Position numbers and translations under genes: made by a program
NCBI GenBank assembly: GCA_963204845.1
Contig: CAUJIL010000148.1
Location: 1 to 7,423 of the forward strand
Direction of reading: 5' to 3'
Length of the DNA: 7,423 bases
Source of the DNA: Pseudomonadota bacterium
GTDB lineage: Bacteria > Pseudomonadota > Gammaproteobacteria > Pseudomonadales > UBA5518
Part shown: positions 1 through 5,766 of the stretch, in pieces
How positions within the stretch are numbered: position 1 is the first letter of the stretch
Layout of the letters: the number at the start of each line of letters is the position of its first letter
Notes under the pieces: generated by a model
Database searches by the model: none
What the model was told of the DNA's origin: nothing
Seen by the model: only the letters and a program-made list of their open reading frames with translations

Positions 1-7
1 AGCCCAT
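1..7 (-). CDS. Start of a divergently transcribed gene (partial, first two codons only)
   Basis: Read on the minus strand, an ATG at 7-5 is preceded by a strong Shine-Dalgarno, GGAGG (plus-strand 15-19), with a 7-nt spacer. Only Met-Gly and part of the next codon lie in the window, so the product cannot be identified. The strong RBS, together with a promoter-like sequence further upstream (77-106), makes a real gene start likely. It would be divergent from the molybdoenzyme operon and share its 220-bp control region. Confidence 0.6.
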
Positions 8-64
8 GGCTTCACCTCCTCTCGTGATGACGGGTCGGGCGTGGCGTTCGCGGACGCCGTGCGT

Positions 65-88
65 GATCCCTGGCCGATGATAGGGATC
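65..88. repeat. Inverted repeat GATCCCT-N10-AGGGATC (candidate operator)
   Basis: A perfect 7-bp dyad (65-71 and 82-88) with a 10-nt centre overlaps the -10 and likely start site of the predicted minus-strand promoter. Its position fits a repressor site. A related GATCC...GGATC dyad overlaps the promoter of the regulator gene at the other end of the cluster (6247-6268). Function is inferred from symmetry and position only. Confidence 0.4.
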
Positions 89-106
89 CGCGCTGCCCGC
101 TGTCAC
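77..106 (-). promoter_or_regulatory. Putative sigma70-type promoter for the left-edge divergent gene
   Basis: On the minus strand a -35-like GTGACA (106-101, 5/6 to consensus) is separated by 18 nt from a -10-like TATCAT (82-77). Transcription would start near position 70, giving a leader of about 60 nt before the ATG at 7. The -10 lies within the inverted repeat at 65-88. No equally good promoter was found on the plus strand for the operon. Confidence 0.45.
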
Positions 107-123
107 CCAGCTAATACCGGATA

Positions 124-161
124 GCCCAATCTGGGCAGTCCGGCCGTCCGCATCGGACTGC
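124..161. repeat. Two overlapping inverted repeats upstream of the operon
   Basis: GCCCA-ATC-TGGGC (124-136) is a compact 5-bp dyad. It overlaps by two bases an 8-bp dyad, GCAGTCCG (135-142) and CGGACTGC (154-161), with an 11-nt centre. If transcribed, the two hairpins could not fully form together because they share bases 135-136. If not transcribed, they are candidate protein-binding sites 67-104 bp before the first gene. No known operator consensus was recognised. Confidence 0.35.
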
Positions 162-216
162 GCTCCCTAGACTCGGATGCAGGTGAGCGGCTGGGTGCCC
201 TTGCCACCAGATTCGC

Positions 217-220
217 GGAG
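217..220 (+). promoter_or_regulatory. Ribosome binding site deciding the gamma-subunit start
   Basis: GGAG lies 7 nt before the ATG at 228. The in-frame ATG at 177 would add 17 residues with no signal-peptide character and has no comparably placed Shine-Dalgarno, so 228 is preferred. Confidence 0.7.
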
Positions 221-227
221 ACCAATC

Positions 228-872
228 ATGAAAGCGATTTCCACCGATCAACCGCTTGCGAGCCTGCTCGATCCCGCGGCCGCGCCGTGGAGCGCGGTGG
301 CGGCCACGGTCGTCGCGCTCGACGGCACCCCGCTCGCGATGCAACCCACCGCCGCGGTGCGCAACAGCTGGCGCGACCGCCCGATCGGCGCGGTGCGTTC
401 GGTCGAGGTGCGCGCGCTGCAGAGTGCCGACGCACTGGCCTTCCACCTGCGCTGGGCCGACGACTCGGCCAACCGTGACCACGGCGACAACACCGTGTTT
501 CCCGATGCCGCCGCGATCGCGTTGCCGCTGCACGCCGATGCGCCGCTGATCACGATGGGCGCGCCCGGAACGCCGCTGACGGCGTGGTTCTGGCGCGCCG
601 ACAGCGGCAACCAGGGCTTCGAGGTGCGCGCCGAGGGACCGGGCAGCACGCGCATCACCGGCCGCTCGGTGCAGGCCAACGCGCTCTGGAGCGACGGCGT
701 GTGGCAGCTCGTGCTCGCGCGCTCGCTCGCCGGGGAGGGCACCGTCGACAGCATCGCGCTGGCGAGCGGGCAGGCGAGCCGCTTCGGCGTCGCGGTTTGG
801 GAAGGCGGTCGCGGCGAACGCGGCGGGCTGAAGGCCTTCTCGGGCGACTGGCGCGAACTGCTGCTCGCGTAG
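228..872 (+). CDS. Ethylbenzene-dehydrogenase-like haem b gamma subunit of a molybdoenzyme
   Basis: The 214-residue protein resembles the haem-b-binding gamma subunits of type II DMSO-reductase-family enzymes (EbdC, DdhC, SerC and ClrC type), whose length is similar. In that family haem b carries one electron between the Fe-S subunit and an external acceptor and is ligated by Met and Lys. Here the likely ligands are Met110 in the PLITMGAPG segment, followed by an aromatic WFW stretch, and Lys202 in GGLKAFSGDW near the C-terminus. The length, the tandem beta/alpha genes and these motifs support the call; ligand assignment is by pattern only. No N-terminal hydrophobic or Tat signal is visible (the protein starts MKAISTDQPL), so export would have to be with the Tat-bearing alpha subunit. 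It is the first gene of the operon, 55 nt before beta; in known operons gamma comes after beta. Confidence 0.82.
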   Translation: MKAISTDQPLASLLDPAAAPWSAVAATVVALDGTPLAMQPTAAVRNSWRDRPIGAVRSVEVRALQSADALAFHLRWADDSANRDHGDNTVFPDAAAIALPLHADAPLITMGAPGTPLTAWFWRADSGNQGFEVRAEGPGSTRITGRSVQANALWSDGVWQLVLARSLAGEGTVDSIALASGQASRFGVAVWEGGRGERGGLKAFSGDWRELLLA

Positions 873-927
873 CGGATGGGCCGGTCGCGGTAGCGGTACG
901 TTCAGGACAGGAGAGGGGAGAGACGCA

Positions 928-1956
928 ATGCCCGGGATCAAGCGCCAGATGGCCATGGTCATGGACCTCAACAAGTGCATCGGATGCCAGACCTGCACCG
1001 TGGCGTGCAAGACCTTGTGGACCGCGAGCGAAGGCATGGAGCACATGTTCTTCAACACCGTGAACACCCAGCCCGGCGAAGGAACGCCGCGCGGCTGGGA
1101 GGCAATGGGCGGGGGCTTCCCCGGCGGCGAGGCGCAGCTCGGCAAGCTGCCGGCGATCGGCGAGTTCGGCGACGCGTGGAAGTACAACCATGAGGAAGTG
1201 TTCTACGGCGGCAAGGGCCAGGACGTGCACCTCGGCGTGCAGGGCGAGGCGCCGAAATGGGGGCCGAACTGGGACGAGGACCAGGGCGGCGGCGAGTTTC
1301 CCAACAGTTTCTTCTTCTACCTGCCGCGGCTGTGCAACCACTGCACGCACCCGGCGTGCAAGGAAGCGTGTCCGCGCGGCGCGATCGAGAAACGCGAGGC
1401 CGACGGCGTGGTGGTGGTGAACGAGGACCGCTGCCGTGGCTACCGCCACTGCATGGAAGCCTGCCCGTACAAGAAGATCTACTTCAACCACGTGAGCCAG
1501 GTGTCGCAGAAGTGCATCTTCTGCTTCCCGCGGCTGGAGCAGGGCGTGGCGCCGGCCTGCGCGCGTCAGTGCCCGGGGCGGGTGCGTTTCGTCGGCTACC
1601 GCGACGACCAGGACGCGCCGATCTGGAAGCTGGTCGACAAGTGGAAGGTGGCGCTGCCGCTGCATCCGGAGTTCGGTACCGAGCCGAACGTGTTCTACGT
1701 GCCGCCCAGCGCACCGGCGCGCTTCGACGCCGACGGACGCATCGACGAGTCGAAGCCGCGCATCCCCGACGAGTATCTGGTATCGCTGTTCGGCGAGCGC
1801 GTGCTCGAGGCGCTGCAGACGCTTGCCGATGAGCGCGCGAAGGCAGCCCGCGGCGAGCGTTCGGAGCTGATGGACCTGCTGATCGCCTACCGCTGGCAGG
1901 ACATGTTCGGTGGTTTCGATCGCGATCCGCAGACGATCAAGTGGGTCGAGGCCTGA
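928..1956 (+). CDS. Fe-S electron-transfer beta subunit (NarH/EbdB-like)
   Basis: This 342-residue protein is the four-cluster ferredoxin-type subunit that links the Mo subunit to the haem subunit. Four Cys motifs are visible: C17-x2-C20-x2-C23-x3-C27; C136-x2-C139-x4-C144-x3-C148; C169-x2-Y172-x2-C175-x3-C179; and C196-x2-C199-x11-C211-x3-C215. The Tyr at position 172 replaces a Cys ligand, as Trp does in NarH, so one [3Fe-4S] and three [4Fe-4S] clusters are predicted. The segment CPYKKIYFN followed by KCIFC is closely NarH/EbdB-like. It has no signal peptide, which fits co-export with the Tat-targeted alpha subunit. A purine-rich Shine-Dalgarno, GGGGAG at 915-920, lies 7 nt before the ATG. 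The alpha gene follows after 48 nt. NarH itself is much longer (about 510 residues), so EbdB/DdhB/SerB-type enzymes are the nearer relatives. Confidence 0.93.
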   Translation: MPGIKRQMAMVMDLNKCIGCQTCTVACKTLWTASEGMEHMFFNTVNTQPGEGTPRGWEAMGGGFPGGEAQLGKLPAIGEFGDAWKYNHEEVFYGGKGQDVHLGVQGEAPKWGPNWDEDQGGGEFPNSFFFYLPRLCNHCTHPACKEACPRGAIEKREADGVVVVNEDRCRGYRHCMEACPYKKIYFNHVSQVSQKCIFCFPRLEQGVAPACARQCPGRVRFVGYRDDQDAPIWKLVDKWKVALPLHPEFGTEPNVFYVPPSAPARFDADGRIDESKPRIPDEYLVSLFGERVLEALQTLADERAKAARGERSELMDLLIAYRWQDMFGGFDRDPQTIKWVEA

Positions 1957-2004
1957 GGGTTCTGCACGGGGTCCGCAACGGTCGGTCGGTAGGAGAGTCG
2001 CACC

Positions 2005-4893
2005 ATGCCCATCTCACGTCGTAGTTTCATCATCGGCTCCACCGCGGTCGCCGCGGCCGGTGGCCTGGTCCTGTACAACCTGCGCCCGCGCACGCCGGCG
2101 AAGCCGGTGTTCCAGCCGGCGCCGTCGGTGGCGGCGCAGCGCGTGCGCTACAACGACTTCTCCGACATCTGGCGCGAGAAATGGACCTGGGACAAGGTCG
2201 TCAAGGGAACCCACACGCGCGCCAACTGCATCTCCGCGTGCTCGTGGGACGTGTACGTGAAGGACGGCATCGCGTGGCGCGAGGAACAGGCCGCGATCTA
2301 CGCGCCGCACCGGCCCGACGTGCCCGACTTCAACCCGCGCGGCTGCCAGAAGGGCGCCTGCTACACGCAGCTGCAGCTCGCCGAGTCGCGCGTCACGCAT
2401 CCGCTCAAACGCGTGGGCGAGCGCGGCGAGGGCAAATGGAAGCGCGTGTCGTGGGACGAGGCGTTGACCGACATCGCCGATCGCATCATCGACGCGGCGA
2501 TCGAGCAGGGCACCGAGTCGGTGATCTTCGACGATGGCACGACCAACGCCGGCTACGGTCCCGAGTCGGCCGGTGACATGCGCTTCGCGCAGGCGCTGCA
2601 GACCACGCGCATCGACTCCTGGGCCGGCGTCAGCGACATGCCGATGGGCGCGGTGCAGACCTGGGGGCTGTACAACAGCGAGGGCACCGCCGACGACTGG
2701 TTTCTCTCGGACTACATCGTGGTGTGGGTCGGCAACCCCTCGTACACGCGCATCCCCGACATGCACTTCATGCACGAGGCGCGCTACCGCGGCGCGAAAC
2801 TGGTGGTGATCGCGCCGGACTACAGCCCGAGCGCGATCCACTCCGACCTGTGGCTGAACGTGAAGCCCGAGACCGACGCCGCGCTCGGGCTCGCGTGCGC
2901 GCAGGTCATGATCGAGGAGAAACTGTTCAAGCCCGAGTACGTGCTCGAGCAGACCGACCTGCCGTTCCTGGTGCGCACCGACAACCAGCACTTCCTGCGC
3001 CAGTCCGACGTCGAGCGCGGCGGCGCGGACAATGCACTGTACCTGTGGGACGAGGTGCGCAACGCGATCGTCGTGGCGCCCGGTTGCGAGGGCGACGGCG
3101 ACGAGGGCCGCAGCCTCGCACTGGGCGACATCCGCCCCGCGTTGTCGGGACGATTCGAGGTGAAGCTCGCCGACGGCTCGAGCGTGGAGGTCGAGACGGT
3201 GTTCGACAAGCTGCGCGCGCAGCTCGACGCCGCGTATCGCCCCGAACAGGCCGCCGCGATCACCGGCCTGCACCCGGACACGATCCGCACCTTCGCGCGC
3301 CAGATGGCGGCGGCGCGGCGCTCGATGATCTTCGCCTCGTGGGGCGCCTGCAAGCACTACCACAGCGATCTGTTCCAGCGCGCGATGATGCTGCTGATGG
3401 CGCTGACCGGCAACCAGGGCTACCAGGGCGGCGGCGTGCGCATCGCGGCCTGGTGGGGCATGGACGGACTGGACGCCATCGCCTCGCAGTCCGCGCTCAC
3501 GATGATGGAAAAGCTGCAGATCATTCCGAAGGCGATCCGCGGGCTGACACCGCGCGACTACGAGAAGGTGTTCATGGGCATGAGCGAGCGCGAGTCGATC
3601 GTGCCGCTGATGGTGTTCCTGTACGTGCACGCCGGCTACCGCGAGATGTGGGACGAGCAGCACCTGCAGGACCCCGCGTTGCCGCGGCATCTGCGCGAGT
3701 ACGTGCGCGAGTCGCTGGACCGCGGCTGGATGAAGGTGTATCCGCCCGAGGACCGCTCGCCGAAAGTCTACATCTTCACCGGCTGCAACCCGTTGCGCCG
3801 CTGGCCGGCCGCGCAGATCGCGCGCGAGAAGCTGTGGCCGAAGCTGGACCTCGTGGTGTCGGTGAACTTCCGCATGTCGACCTCGACGATGTACGCGGAC
3901 TATGTGCTGCCGGTGGCGGGCTACTACGAGAAGTACGGCATCAAGTACGGCCAGACCTACGTGCCGTACATCATCTGCTCCGACAAGGCGACCGAGCCGC
4001 CGGGCGAGGCGAAGTCCGACTGGGAGACTTTCGGCCTGCTCAGCAAGTACGTCGCGGAGCGCGCGAAGGCGCGTGGCGTCTCCGAGGTGCGCGGCTTCCA
4101 CGACGAGCCGCTCGACCTGCGCACCGTCTACGACCGCCACACGCAGAACGGCAAGTCCGATCCCACCGATCCCGAGGATCCCGTCAAGCTGATGGACGCG
4201 ATCTTCGCCAACAGCCCCAGCGTGGGCGCGAACAGCGGCCGCGAGGCGCTCGACATGGGCGCGGTGCCGGTGATCGGCACCGGCCGGCCGTCGCTGATCT
4301 ACCAGAACTACAGCGAGTACGACAACGACGACACGCATTGGCCGCACCGTGACTTCGTCGAGAAGAAGGTCGCGTGGCCCACGCTGACGGGGCGCCAGCA
4401 GTTCTACCTCGATCATCCGTGGTATCTGGAGGGTGGCGAGTCGCTGCCGGTGCACAAGGATCCGCCGCTGGCGAGCAGCGAGTTCCCGCTGCGCGTCTAC
4501 GGTGGCCACAACCGCTGGAGCATCCACGCGATCTGGCGCGACCTGAAGCTGATGCTGCAACTCGAGCGCGGGCAGCCGGTGTGCTTCATGAACCCGCGCG
4601 ACTGCGAGCCGCGCGGCATCGCCGACGGCGACATGGTGCGCGTGCACAACAACCGCGGCGAGTTCGAGTGCATGGTCAAGGTCGCCGCGGCGACCGCGCC
4701 CGGCGAGGTGATCGTCTACCACGCGTGGGAGCCGTACCAGTTCAAGCAGTGGAAGGGGCCCACCGAGCCGATCGAGGCGCCGTGGAAGGCGCTGCATCTG
4801 GCCGGCGGCTACAGCCAGCTGCACTACCGCATGTTCTACGGCGCCCCCAGCCACGTGCCGCGCGGCGCCGCGGTGGAGGTCACCAGGGCATGA
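2005..4893 (+). CDS. Type II DMSO reductase family molybdopterin alpha subunit, Tat-exported
   Basis: This 962-residue catalytic subunit binds Mo-bisMGD and one [4Fe-4S] cluster (FS0). Its N-terminus, SRRSFIIG (residues 4-11) followed by an Ala/Gly-rich hydrophobic run, is a twin-arginine signal, so the enzyme should act in the periplasm. FS0 ligands appear as H70-x4-C75-x3-C79-x34-C114, and the His marks the type II clade. Asp211 in SDMPMGAVQTWG aligns with the Mo-ligating Asp of NarG (DLPPASPQTWG). A dinucleotide-binding segment follows at about 268-295 (APDYSPSAIHSD then VKPETDAAL), and a C-terminal molydopterin-binding domain covers about 827-925. Length matches EbdA-, SerA- and DdhA-type enzymes (about 910-980) rather than NarG (about 1,250). 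Substrate is unknown: hydrocarbon or steroid hydroxylation and oxyanion or sulfide chemistry are all possible, and the EB_dh-like gamma gene does not separate these. The stop overlaps the chaperone start as ATGA. Confidence 0.93.
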   Translation: MPISRRSFIIGSTAVAAAGGLVLYNLRPRTPAKPVFQPAPSVAAQRVRYNDFSDIWREKWTWDKVVKGTHTRANCISACSWDVYVKDGIAWREEQAAIYAPHRPDVPDFNPRGCQKGACYTQLQLAESRVTHPLKRVGERGEGKWKRVSWDEALTDIADRIIDAAIEQGTESVIFDDGTTNAGYGPESAGDMRFAQALQTTRIDSWAGVSDMPMGAVQTWGLYNSEGTADDWFLSDYIVVWVGNPSYTRIPDMHFMHEARYRGAKLVVIAPDYSPSAIHSDLWLNVKPETDAALGLACAQVMIEEKLFKPEYVLEQTDLPFLVRTDNQHFLRQSDVERGGADNALYLWDEVRNAIVVAPGCEGDGDEGRSLALGDIRPALSGRFEVKLADGSSVEVETVFDKLRAQLDAAYRPEQAAAITGLHPDTIRTFARQMAAARRSMIFASWGACKHYHSDLFQRAMMLLMALTGNQGYQGGGVRIAAWWGMDGLDAIASQSALTMMEKLQIIPKAIRGLTPRDYEKVFMGMSERESIVPLMVFLYVHAGYREMWDEQHLQDPALPRHLREYVRESLDRGWMKVYPPEDRSPKVYIFTGCNPLRRWPAAQIAREKLWPKLDLVVSVNFRMSTSTMYADYVLPVAGYYEKYGIKYGQTYVPYIICSDKATEPPGEAKSDWETFGLLSKYVAERAKARGVSEVRGFHDEPLDLRTVYDRHTQNGKSDPTDPEDPVKLMDAIFANSPSVGANSGREALDMGAVPVIGTGRPSLIYQNYSEYDNDDTHWPHRDFVEKKVAWPTLTGRQQFYLDHPWYLEGGESLPVHKDPPLASSEFPLRVYGGHNRWSIHAIWRDLKLMLQLERGQPVCFMNPRDCEPRGIADGDMVRVHNNRGEFECMVKVAAATAPGEVIVYHAWEPYQFKQWKGPTEPIEAPWKALHLAGGYSQLHYRMFYGAPSHVPRGAAVEVTRA

Positions 4894-5522
4894 ACGCGGC
4901 GATCGACGGCCAGCGCCTGGCCGAGGGTGCGCGGCGGCGGGCGGAAGCGTGGGGACTGCTCGCCGCCGCGCTCGAGTACCCGGACGAGGAGTTGATCGCG
5001 CTGGTGCGCGACGGCGCGTTGATGCGTCGCGCGCGCGAGCTGATCGGCACCCTGGATCCGACCCTGGACGCGACGCTCGCGTGGTCCGCGCTGGCCGAGG
5101 TGCCGCCCGCCGACGGGCTGGCGATCGAATACTCGCGCCTGTTCGACGCCATCGGTCCCGGCGGCCCCGCCTGCCCGCTGCACAGCGGCGTGCTGCTCGG
5201 CGAGGACGGGCGCATGAAGCTGCTCGAGGAACTGGTGCGTTTCTACAATTACTTCGGGCTCACCGCGGCCGGCGCGCCCGGCAACGAGTTTCCGGACCAC
5301 GTGCTGGCGCAGCTGGATTTCCTGCAGTTCCTGAACCGCTGCGAGGCCGAGTGCCTGCGCGAGGGTGGCGAGGGCGCCGACGACTACCGCCGCGCCCGCG
5401 CCGATTTCCAGCGCCGCCACCCCGCGCGCTGGTCGGCCGACCTGATCGAGCGCCTCGAGCGCCACCACGCGCACCCGTACTACCTCACCATCGCGCGCCT
5501 CATCCACCACCTGGCCACGTAG
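4890..5522 (+). CDS. TorD/NarJ-family molybdoenzyme maturation chaperone (delta subunit)
   Basis: This 210-residue, mainly helical cytoplasmic protein belongs to the TorD/DmsD/NarJ family. Such proteins bind the Tat signal or apo-alpha subunit, hold it for cofactor insertion and delay export; they are not part of the mature enzyme. Evidence is the segment EYSRLFDAIG...CPLHSG (about residues 80-99) and the family hallmark E133-F-P-D-H137 followed by a leucine-rich helix (VLAQLDFLQFL). The ATG at 4890 overlaps the alpha stop codon (ATGA), and GGAGG at 4875-4879 lies 10 nt upstream, so translation is probably coupled. The TAG stop (5520-5522) is part of the GTAG head of the first REP palindrome downstream, so the C-terminus (HHLAT) may have been set by the REP insertion. 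Its presence completes the alpha-beta-gamma-delta set of EBDH-like operons. Confidence 0.9.
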   Translation: MNAAIDGQRLAEGARRRAEAWGLLAAALEYPDEELIALVRDGALMRRARELIGTLDPTLDATLAWSALAEVPPADGLAIEYSRLFDAIGPGGPACPLHSGVLLGEDGRMKLLEELVRFYNYFGLTAAGAPGNEFPDHVLAQLDFLQFLNRCEAECLREGGEGADDYRRARADFQRRHPARWSADLIERLERHHAHPYYLTIARLIHHLAT

Positions 5523-5541
5523 GTTCGGCCTGTGGCCGAAC
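5519..5541 (+). repeat. GTAG REP palindrome 1 (class A)
   Basis: GTAG is followed by a perfect 8-bp stem, GTTCGGCC and GGCCGAAC, with a TGT loop. The TAG of GTAG is the stop codon of the chaperone gene. It matches the GTAG-plus-palindrome layout of REP/SMAG-type elements. As RNA it would form a stable hairpin immediately after the operon's last codon, possibly protecting the mRNA 3' end or helping termination. Confidence 0.85.
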
Positions 5542-5548
5542 AATTCAT

Positions 5549-5571
5549 GTCCGGGCACAGCCCGGACCTAC
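5549..5571 (-). repeat. GTAG REP palindrome 2 (class B)
   Basis: On the minus strand, GTAG is followed by the stem GTCCGGGC and GCCCGGAC with a TGT loop. It is inverted relative to REP 1 and separated from it by 7 nt, making a BIME-like inverted pair spanning 5519-5571. Confidence 0.85.
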
Positions 5572-5649
5572 GCGACCGTGTCCGGTCACAAATCGGACCG
5601 TGCCGTCCGCACACGCCGTTGATGCACCGGCCGGACGCGGCGACGAAGC
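5572..5649. other. Spacer between REP pairs with GTCCG/CGGAC dyads, possibly decayed repeat
   Basis: No gene is seen in these 78 bases. They hold short dyads similar to REP arms: GACCG-TGTC-CGGTC (5574-5587), GTCCG (5580-5584) with CGGAC (5594-5598), and another GTCCG (5605-5609) with CGGAC (5632-5636). GACCGTG occurs twice (5574 and 5596). This could be decayed REP sequence, but no intact GTAG copy is present. Confidence 0.3.
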
Positions 5650-5672
5650 GTAGGTTCGGCCTGTGGCCGAAC
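5650..5672 (+). repeat. GTAG REP palindrome 3 (class A)
   Basis: Identical over its 23 bases to REP 1: GTAG, then the GTTCGGCC/GGCCGAAC stem with a TGT loop, followed by AT as in REP 4. Confidence 0.85.
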
Positions 5673-5692
5673 ATTTGGCGCCGAACAAATGT
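5671..5692. repeat. Inverted repeat ACATTTG-N8-CAAATGT between REP 3 and REP 4
   Basis: A perfect 7-bp dyad (5671-5677 and 5686-5692) whose 8-nt centre carries CGAA and part of a GGCGCC palindrome (5677-5682). It starts in the last two bases of REP 3. It could be a second hairpin linking the tandem class A copies, or a diverged trace of another repeat copy. Confidence 0.45.
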
Positions 5693-5696
5693 CTTC

Positions 5697-5719
5697 GTAG
5701 GTTCGGCCTTTGGCCGAAC
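5697..5719 (+). repeat. GTAG REP palindrome 4 (class A variant)
   Basis: Same GTAG head and 8-bp stem as REPs 1 and 3, with loop TTT instead of TGT. It lies in the same orientation as REP 3, 47 nt further along start to start. Confidence 0.83.
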
Positions 5720-5743
5720 ATTCGTCGGGTGCCGCGCAAACAT

Positions 5744-5766
5744 GTCCGGGCACAGCCCGGACCTAC
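5744..5766 (-). repeat. GTAG REP palindrome 5 (class B)
   Basis: Identical over its 23 bases to REP 2, also on the minus strand: GTAG, then the GTCCGGGC/GCCCGGAC stem with a TGT loop. The TAG of its GTAG (5765-5763) is the stop codon of the regulator gene. It forms an inverted pair with REP 4. Confidence 0.85.

Noticed and set aside
177..227. Upstream in-frame start giving a 231-residue gamma subunit
   Set aside because: The extra 17 residues contain no signal peptide, and the ATG at 228 has a well-spaced GGAG.
111..1665. Minus-strand open frames opposite the gamma and beta genes
   Set aside because: They are Arg/Ala-rich shadow translations with no plausible RBS and no recognisable domain, and they conflict with conserved plus-strand genes.
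2014..4854. Long minus-strand open frame (946 codons) opposite the alpha gene
   Set aside because: It is antisense to a clearly recognisable molybdoenzyme. Its translation is Arg/Val/Ala/His-rich and low in complexity, with no family motif; such shadows are common in high-GC codon-biased genes.
2005..4893. Annotation of alpha as nitrate reductase NarG
   Set aside because: It is about 290 residues shorter than NarG, has a Tat signal, and is encoded with an EB_dh-type gamma instead of a NarI membrane subunit.
5523..5545. Classical rho-independent terminator after the operon
   Set aside because: The hairpin at REP 1 is strong but is followed by AATT, not a U-run. It may help termination, but a canonical terminator cannot be claimed.
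5519..5766. CRISPR-like array
   Set aside because: Repeats are short palindromes in mixed orientation with irregular spacing and no uniform spacers, so they fit REP elements.
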